Source of the DNA: Clostridium sp.
GTDB lineage: Bacteria; Bacillota; Clostridia; Clostridiales; Clostridiaceae
DNA: 23,128 nucleotides
Direction of reading: 5' to 3'
Assembly: GCF_018372875.1 (NCBI RefSeq)
Contig: NZ_JAHAIF010000046.1
Coordinates: 1-23,128, forward strand
A program made the position numbers and the translations under genes. Below are positions 18,699 to 23,128 of the stretch, in pieces. The first letter of the stretch is position 1, and each line of letters opens with the position of its first letter. Under the pieces are notes generated by a model. The model ran no database searches. It was not told where the DNA came from and worked only from the letters and a program-made list of their open reading frames with translations.

Positions 18699-18703
18699 AC
18701 CCC

Positions 18704-18716
18704 TCGCCTCCACCAT
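18704..18716 (+). repeat. Left attachment-site copy (att) in the ssrA 3' end
   Basis: TCGCCTCCACCAT: last T-stem base, acceptor strand, discriminator, CCA and one further base. It is identical to 23015-23027. Flanking bases differ (CCC before and GA after, against GTA and AG), so the identity block is exactly 13 bp. Confidence 0.75.
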
Positions 18717-18717
18717 G

Positions 18718-18750
18718 AAATCCACGACAGTAATGTCGTGGATTTTTATT
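18718..18750 (+). terminator. Intrinsic terminator of ssrA
   Basis: A 12-bp stem AAATCCACGACA/TGTCGTGGATTT with a GTAA loop and T-rich tail, starting 3 nt after the tmRNA CCA. By the island model this terminator is supplied by the inserted element. Confidence 0.93.
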
Positions 18751-18818
18751 TTTTATAAATTAATTATTATGATAAAGGTATAGTATTTAAATATTATAAA
18801 TGTCAGTTAGAGGTTTAG

Positions 18819-18880
18819 TATATGGGAAAATAACCATATATTTAAAAAAGTTGTAATATATTATAGAATATAAATAGAAT
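18819..18880 (+). promoter_or_regulatory. Putative promoter and operator region of gajAB
   Basis: TTGTAA (18851-18856), 18-bp spacer, TAGAAT (18875-18880) is the best promoter before gajA. A 7-bp inverted repeat TATATGG/CCATATA (18819-18825, 18834-18840) lies just upstream of the -35 and could bind a regulator. Both assignments are by eye in A/T-rich DNA. Confidence 0.4.
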
Positions 18881-18927
18881 GAAATTACTTAAAATACAAT
18901 TAAGACAAATAAAAGAGGGGATGCAGT

Positions 18928-20997
18928 ATGTTTTTATCTAAATTAAAAATATGGAATTTTAGAAAATATGGAACAAAAGAAAATGAAGATGCAGGAATCG
19001 AAGTAGTATTTAATGATAGATTAAATCTAATTGTTGGTGAGAATGATAGTGGGAAAACTGCTATTATAGATGCAATAAAATTAGTTCTAGGCACTCAAAG
19101 TTATGATAATGTTAAGTTAGAAGAAAATGATTTTTATAGAGGAAAAGATGGTAGAAGAACTAATTATTTGAAAATAGAGTGTACATTTGAAAACTTATCT
19201 GATATAGAGGCTGGAAGGTTTTTAGAATGGATATATATAGATGAAGAAGGAAACGCTAAATTAGAGGTAAGATTAACAGCAAGAATAAAGGATAATAAGA
19301 TAACACTAAGAAAAACAGGCGGTAAAGAAGATTTAGATGTTAACTTTGAAGCATCAGAAAATTTGAGAGTTACATATTTAAAGCCTTTAAGAGATGCAGA
19401 GCATGAATTAAATCCAGGCTATAGATCTAGGTTTGCACAAGTATTGAAAAGTCATCCTATATTTAAAAATAATGGTAATACACATAAAATAGAAGAAATT
19501 ATGAAAGGTGCAAATAAAAACATTGAGGAATATTTTAAAGGAAGTATATCTCAAGATAACAATCATGATAATACGGATAGTGATTCAAAAGAGGAAACTA
19601 ATGTAGAACTTGATTATGAAGGTGATCCATCAAGCATTATAAGTTCAATTTCAAATACATTAAGTAAATTCTTGGGAAATGATAAAGATAAATATGAAGT
19701 AAATATTAATATATCTGAAATGGAATTAAGTAAAATATTATCTAGACTTATGTTAAAAATAGATGAAGATAAGGTAGGGCTAGGAACTCTAAATCAATTA
19801 TATATGGCAATGGAGTTGCTGTTATTAGATATAAAAGAAAAGAATAATGAATTTGGACTAGCTTTGATTGAAGAAATTGAAGCACACATACATCCACAAG
19901 CACAGTTAAGAATAATAAAATATTTAGAAGAAAATATTAAATCACAAACTATACTTACAACACACAGTATAACATTAGCATCAATAGCTAATTTAAATAG
20001 CTTAATTCTTTGTAGGAATAATAATGCATATTCATTAAATAATAAATATACCCGTTTATCTTCAGGGGATTATGAATTCTTAGAAAGATTTTTAGATTCT
20101 ACAAAAGCAAATTTATTCTTTGCAAAGGGTGTAATTATGGTTGAAGGTGATGCAGAGAATATATTGATACCAACTATTGCCCAAATTATAGAAAAGCCAT
20201 TATATATGTATGGTGTTTCCATTGTTAATGTGGGAAATGTAGCTTTTTTAAGATACTCAAATATATTTATTTCAAAGGAAGGGGATAAGACAATAGGAAT
20301 ACCAACTTCAATTGTCACTGATCTAGATGTAAGACCTATTCAGTACTATCAAGATTATGATAATGATAGTAAATTTAAAGGATATAAAATATATAAAATA
20401 AATGGTTTTGATGAATATTTTATAAATGAGGATGACTCAAAACAAAGAGTAAAAGAAATTTTAGGTAAAGAAGAATCACAGAGGTTTAAAAAGGGTGAGT
20501 ATCAGGCTCAAATTGAAGTTATTGACAATAATTATGAAAAGTTTAAAGAAGTTGTAAGTGCAAAAAAAGAAGAAAAATACAATTTTAAAGATATAAAAGT
20601 ATTTACAAACAACTGGACTATGGAATTTGATTTAGCATTAAGCTGTATAAGAGAATATGTATATGCAGCGATTTTAATAGCAAAAGATATAAAATCAGAT
20701 GAAGGTATTGTCGATATTATTGATATAGATAAATATATTGGTAAGGCTAAAGAAGAAATAGATCAATCTATTAAAGAGGGTAAAGATGATATGGATATAG
20801 CATATAACATATATAATCCACTACTAAAGGGAAATGCATCTAAAGCTGTCTGTGCTCAGTATTTATCTAAGATTTTATTGAATAAATCAAATGAGGATAA
20901 AGATTTAGTTGTTAATATTCTTGAAGATAAATATTTAAAGTATATATTAGATTCTATATATCATGTAACTAATAGTAAAAGTGAGGTTGCAGAGTAA
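18928..20997 (+). CDS. gajA: Gabija anti-phage protein GajA, OLD-family ATPase/TOPRIM nuclease
   Basis: Probable DNA-nicking nuclease of a Gabija defence pair. The N-terminal ABC-type ATPase has Walker A GENDSGKT at 37-44, Walker B LALIEEIEAHIHP at 311-323 and a switch histidine H346 in TTHS. The C-terminal TOPRIM domain has E406 in VEGDAEN, D465 and D467 in TDLDVRP, and W563/E566/D568 in NNWTMEFDLA; K639 in the region before AQYL is a candidate catalytic lysine. A charged, Asp/Asn-rich insert (about 205-233) interrupts the ATPase domain where dimerisation helices occur in relatives. At 689 aa it is about 110 residues longer than the studied Bacillus cereus GajA (578 aa, from memory). AGAGGGG lies before ATG 18928. 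Its stop shares one base with the gajB start. Confidence 0.88.
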   Translation: MFLSKLKIWNFRKYGTKENEDAGIEVVFNDRLNLIVGENDSGKTAIIDAIKLVLGTQSYDNVKLEENDFYRGKDGRRTNYLKIECTFENLSDIEAGRFLEWIYIDEEGNAKLEVRLTARIKDNKITLRKTGGKEDLDVNFEASENLRVTYLKPLRDAEHELNPGYRSRFAQVLKSHPIFKNNGNTHKIEEIMKGANKNIEEYFKGSISQDNNHDNTDSDSKEETNVELDYEGDPSSIISSISNTLSKFLGNDKDKYEVNINISEMELSKILSRLMLKIDEDKVGLGTLNQLYMAMELLLLDIKEKNNEFGLALIEEIEAHIHPQAQLRIIKYLEENIKSQTILTTHSITLASIANLNSLILCRNNNAYSLNNKYTRLSSGDYEFLERFLDSTKANLFFAKGVIMVEGDAENILIPTIAQIIEKPLYMYGVSIVNVGNVAFLRYSNIFISKEGDKTIGIPTSIVTDLDVRPIQYYQDYDNDSKFKGYKIYKINGFDEYFINEDDSKQRVKEILGKEESQRFKKGEYQAQIEVIDNNYEKFKEVVSAKKEEKYNFKDIKVFTNNWTMEFDLALSCIREYVYAAILIAKDIKSDEGIVDIIDIDKYIGKAKEEIDQSIKEGKDDMDIAYNIYNPLLKGNASKAVCAQYLSKILLNKSNEDKDLVVNILEDKYLKYILDSIYHVTNSKSEVAE

Positions 20998-22955
20998 TGA
21001 GTAGAATAATTGATAAGATTGAAGTTACAGAAGCAGACATAAGATATGCAGAGGAGGTGCTTTTTGGTAAAACTAATGTTTTTGATGAGAAAGATAGAAT
21101 TCCAATAATAGAAGATTTCAATAAATCATTTGATGTAAATGCATGCCCAGGAAGTGGAAAAACTACAGTTTTGCTGGCTAAATTAATTATATTATCTAGA
21201 AAAATGCCATTAAAATATGGACAAGGGATATGTGTATTAACTCACACTAATGTAGCAATAGACGAAATTAAAAGTAAGCTAGGTGATAAGAGTGATATTT
21301 TGTTTAAATATCCTAACTATTTTGGAACTTTTCAAAACTTTGTAGATAAATATTTAGCCACACCTTATTTTAAGAGAAAATATAATGATAATATTAAAAT
21401 TATCGATAACGATAAATATTATGATCATATAAGAAATTTATCAAGAAATAAATATCCCAATATAGATTATTCGATACAAAAAAGTATAGAGAAAGGCTAT
21501 TACACTGATGAATCTTATGAGAATAATTTTGTTGCATTTATAGATAGTAAACATTTTGATATAGATAGTGAAGAAATAAGAGGAAATAATAATACTATAT
21601 TGACTAATTGGAAGTTCTATGAAGAGCTCAAAGATGTAATGATAAATAAGACTTTGGATAAAGGTATTTTAAGATATGAAGATGCATATTTTCTAGCGAG
21701 AGTGTACTTGAAAAAGTTTCCTCAATTACAAAACTATTTCTCAAACAGATTTAGATATGTCTTTATAGATGAAATGCAAGATGTGGATGAAATTCAAATA
21801 AAAGTTTTAGATAAAATTTTTAATAATGAGGTTATTATTCAAAGATTTGGAGATATAAATCAAGGTATAAATAACTTTAATAGTAATTCGAATATATGGA
21901 TATTTAACGAGGATATTAGACCTATAAATTCTAGTAAAAGATATGGAAATGGAGTAATTAAGTTTTTAGAACCATTAAGAGTTAAAAAATTTGGTAGTAT
22001 GATAGGTAATGATACAATTAATACCCTAAACCCTCATATAATAATATTTGACAACGATACAATACATAATGTGGTACCTAAATATTTAGATATTTTAAAA
22101 GAGTATAATATTAAGGAAGATAAAAACAAAAATATAAAAATAATAGGTAAAATAGCGACTCCAGTTAGTGAACAATATAAATCAATATCATCGTATGTAA
22201 AAGGATATAATACAAAAGGAAATAAAAAGGTATCTTTAAATAAAAAAATTATTAAGAAATTAAATGAAATAAATAGCCCTAAAGAGTTTTATGAGTATTT
22301 AATATCTGTAGTTTTATTAGCAGTAGACAAGAATAAGAAAAAAATTAGTAAAGATGAATTAATAAGATTATTGGAAGATAAATATATGAACGAATTTATA
22401 ACATATCGCTCTAATATAGTATATTGGATTAAAAATTTTAGTATTAATACAGATAGTGTATTAGTAGATATATTAACAAAAACTAAAGAGTTATTTGAGA
22501 GTGTTAAAGAATTAAATTATAATGGCGATATTTTAAAAAATAAGATTACTATAAATACTGGAGAAGAAGCGATAACTTTAGAAAAACCGGAAATAAATGA
22601 AGAATTTATAAAAGTTGAAAATATTAATACTATTAGTGGAACTAAAGGAGAAACACATAAAGCAACATTATATTTAGAAAGTAAATTAATATTCAATAGT
22701 GGAAAAGATATTAGTGATATTAGTAGGATTTTAGATTATATGGTAAATAAAAAAGATAAAGTAAAAGATGAAGATAAAGAGGCATTAATGAATGCTTATG
22801 TTGCTATGAGTAGAGCGGAAAAATTAACTTGCATAGCTATTCAATATAATACAATAAAGGGAAGAATAAAAGAGTTTAAAGAGTATGGCTATGAGTTAGT
22901 AGGATGTGATGATAAATTTCAAAGGCTAATTGATGAAGAGGTTAATAAATATTAA
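20997..22955 (+). CDS. gajB: Gabija anti-phage protein GajB, UvrD/Rep-like helicase
   Basis: Superfamily 1A helicase partner of GajA, thought in studied systems to sense DNA ends or nucleotide changes during phage attack. It is 652 aa, clearly longer than the roughly 500 aa of studied GajB proteins. Motif I is ACPGSGKTT (49-57), Ia LTHTNVAIDE (81-90), II YVFIDEMQD (254-262), III QRFGDINQG (282-290), a IV-like segment SSKRYGNG with R315, V NTISGTKGETHKAT (544-557) and VI YVAMSRAEK (601-609). All are intact. The extra length lies mainly at 320-540, a Lys/Asn/Ile-rich region. The start ATG overlaps the last base of the gajA stop (TAATG), so translation is coupled. No terminator is seen before the right att copy 59 nt downstream. 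Confidence 0.87.
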   Translation: MSRIIDKIEVTEADIRYAEEVLFGKTNVFDEKDRIPIIEDFNKSFDVNACPGSGKTTVLLAKLIILSRKMPLKYGQGICVLTHTNVAIDEIKSKLGDKSDILFKYPNYFGTFQNFVDKYLATPYFKRKYNDNIKIIDNDKYYDHIRNLSRNKYPNIDYSIQKSIEKGYYTDESYENNFVAFIDSKHFDIDSEEIRGNNNTILTNWKFYEELKDVMINKTLDKGILRYEDAYFLARVYLKKFPQLQNYFSNRFRYVFIDEMQDVDEIQIKVLDKIFNNEVIIQRFGDINQGINNFNSNSNIWIFNEDIRPINSSKRYGNGVIKFLEPLRVKKFGSMIGNDTINTLNPHIIIFDNDTIHNVVPKYLDILKEYNIKEDKNKNIKIIGKIATPVSEQYKSISSYVKGYNTKGNKKVSLNKKIIKKLNEINSPKEFYEYLISVVLLAVDKNKKKISKDELIRLLEDKYMNEFITYRSNIVYWIKNFSINTDSVLVDILTKTKELFESVKELNYNGDILKNKITINTGEEAITLEKPEINEEFIKVENINTISGTKGETHKATLYLESKLIFNSGKDISDISRILDYMVNKKDKVKDEDKEALMNAYVAMSRAEKLTCIAIQYNTIKGRIKEFKEYGYELVGCDDKFQRLIDEEVNKY

Positions 22956-23014
22956 ATACAGTATTAATTAAATTATTTATATAATTAGGAGTGGTGTATT
23001 TTAAAGGTCATGTA

Positions 23015-23027
23015 TCGCCTCCACCAT
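23015..23027 (+). repeat. Right attachment-site copy (att)
   Basis: TCGCCTCCACCAT, identical to the ssrA 3' end. No T-loop or T-stem sequence precedes it, so it is a 3'-end fragment, not a second tmRNA. Confidence 0.75.
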
Positions 23028-23040
23028 AGAAAAAGGGGCT

Positions 23041-23061
23041 GTATCAAAATAAATTTGATAC
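23041..23061 (+). other. Short hairpin just beyond the right att copy
   Basis: GTATCAAA (23041-23048) pairs with TTTGATAC (23054-23061). There is no T run after it. It may be part of the former ssrA downstream region or of a next element. Confidence 0.4.
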
Positions 23062-23076
23062 AATCCGATAAAAAGA

Positions 23077-23112
23077 AAGAAGAGAATTCATGAATTTGAA
23101 TTCTCTTCTTTT
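23077..23112 (+). terminator. Likely terminator serving gajAB read-through
   Basis: A perfect 14-bp stem (23077-23090 with 23097-23110), TGAATT loop, T-rich 3' arm. It is the first terminator-like structure after gajB, lying outside the right att copy. Confidence 0.65.
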
Positions 23113-23128
23113 CGTATAATATTAATAT

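Larger units (their letters stand above)
18097..18715 (+). ncRNA. ssrA: tmRNA (transfer-messenger RNA), interrupted by a group I intron
   Basis: Rescues stalled ribosomes and tags the nascent protein for proteolysis. The 5' end GGGGGCG (18097-18103) pairs with CGCCTCC (18705-18711) as a 7-bp acceptor stem, followed by discriminator A and an encoded CCA ending at 18715. TTCGAC, typical of the tmRNA 5' end, follows. The tag frame starts at GCA 18193 and ends with TAA 18220-18222, encoding AEDNFALAA. The T-stem AGGGG (18422-18426) pairs with CCCCT (18700-18704), but its loop is split by a 266-nt intron (18433-18698). After splicing, the loop reads TTCGATA and the RNA is 353 nt, normal for tmRNA. 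The 3' exon is only 17 nt (18699-18715). SmpB is encoded about 0.8 kb upstream. Confidence 0.97.
18704..23027 (+). mobile_element. Putative integrative island in ssrA carrying a Gabija system
   Basis: The segment is bounded by two identical 13-bp copies of the tmRNA 3' end (TCGCCTCCACCAT at 18704-18716 and 23015-23027). ssrA is a well-known target of tyrosine-recombinase islands, which restore the gene at one end and leave a 3' fragment at the other. Between the repeats lie only the ssrA terminator and gajA-gajB. No integrase, excisionase, replication or packaging gene is present. It is therefore either mobilised by an integrase elsewhere, the left member of a tandem array that continues beyond the window, or a decayed island. 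Confidence 0.7.

Noticed and set aside
18432..18699. Permuted or two-piece tmRNA as explanation for the long gene
   Set aside because: 5' and 3' ends are in normal order and pair as one acceptor stem; the extra sequence has group I intron pairings.
23015..23027. Second tmRNA or tRNA gene at the right repeat
   Set aside because: Only the 3' acceptor/CCA part is present; no T-arm or 5' half precedes it.

Overview
The window looks like chromosome from a low-GC Firmicute, most likely Clostridium sensu stricto. Codons are very A/T-rich, ribosome binding sites are strong AGGAGG types, intrinsic terminators are frequent, the glycolytic and translation-quality genes are in clostridial style, and the tmRNA encodes the tag AEDNFALAA, which I know from C. 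perfringens-like clostridia. Species was not determined.

Layout. (1) 1-1845: an upstream terminator, then gpmI (phosphoglycerate mutase) with its own terminator. (2) 1880-7326: an ABC ATPase, an 842-aa FtsX/MacB-type permease, then a separately promoted OmpR-type response regulator and histidine kinase. This is the usual make-up of an envelope-stress or antimicrobial-peptide detoxification module. (3) 7310-8331: a small two-helix membrane protein on the minus strand and a small atypical protein-kinase-fold protein. (4) 8400-12422: eno, secG and hppA (K+-dependent membrane pyrophosphatase), each with its own terminator. (5) 12431-14239, minus strand: a secreted, probably cell-wall-anchored surface protein with two related beta-sandwich repeats. 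(6) 14441-17335: rnr and smpB. (7) 17386-17891, minus strand: a gene remnant and a 59-aa single-pass membrane protein below usual ORF cutoffs. (8) 18003-18750: ssrA (tmRNA), interrupted in its T-loop by a 266-nt self-splicing-type group I intron. (9) 18704-23027: a 4.3-kb segment bounded by a 13-bp direct repeat of the ssrA 3' end, carrying only a two-gene Gabija-type anti-phage system (gajA OLD-family ATPase/TOPRIM nuclease, gajB UvrD-like helicase) and no integrase.

Functional links. gpmI and eno catalyse consecutive steps of lower glycolysis but are separated here by about 6.7 kb of accessory genes. rnr, smpB and ssrA together form the trans-translation module: tmRNA and SmpB rescue stalled ribosomes and RNase R degrades the defective mRNA. 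The most notable part is the ssrA 3' end. Two kinds of mobile DNA share it within 17 nucleotides: a group I intron in the T-loop and an island attachment site in the acceptor strand/CCA, the latter carrying a phage-defence pair. Mature tmRNA should be 353 nt after splicing, with a 7-bp acceptor stem and a 5-bp T-stem restored.

All protein and RNA calls rest on motif reading by eye. No database search or folding program was run.
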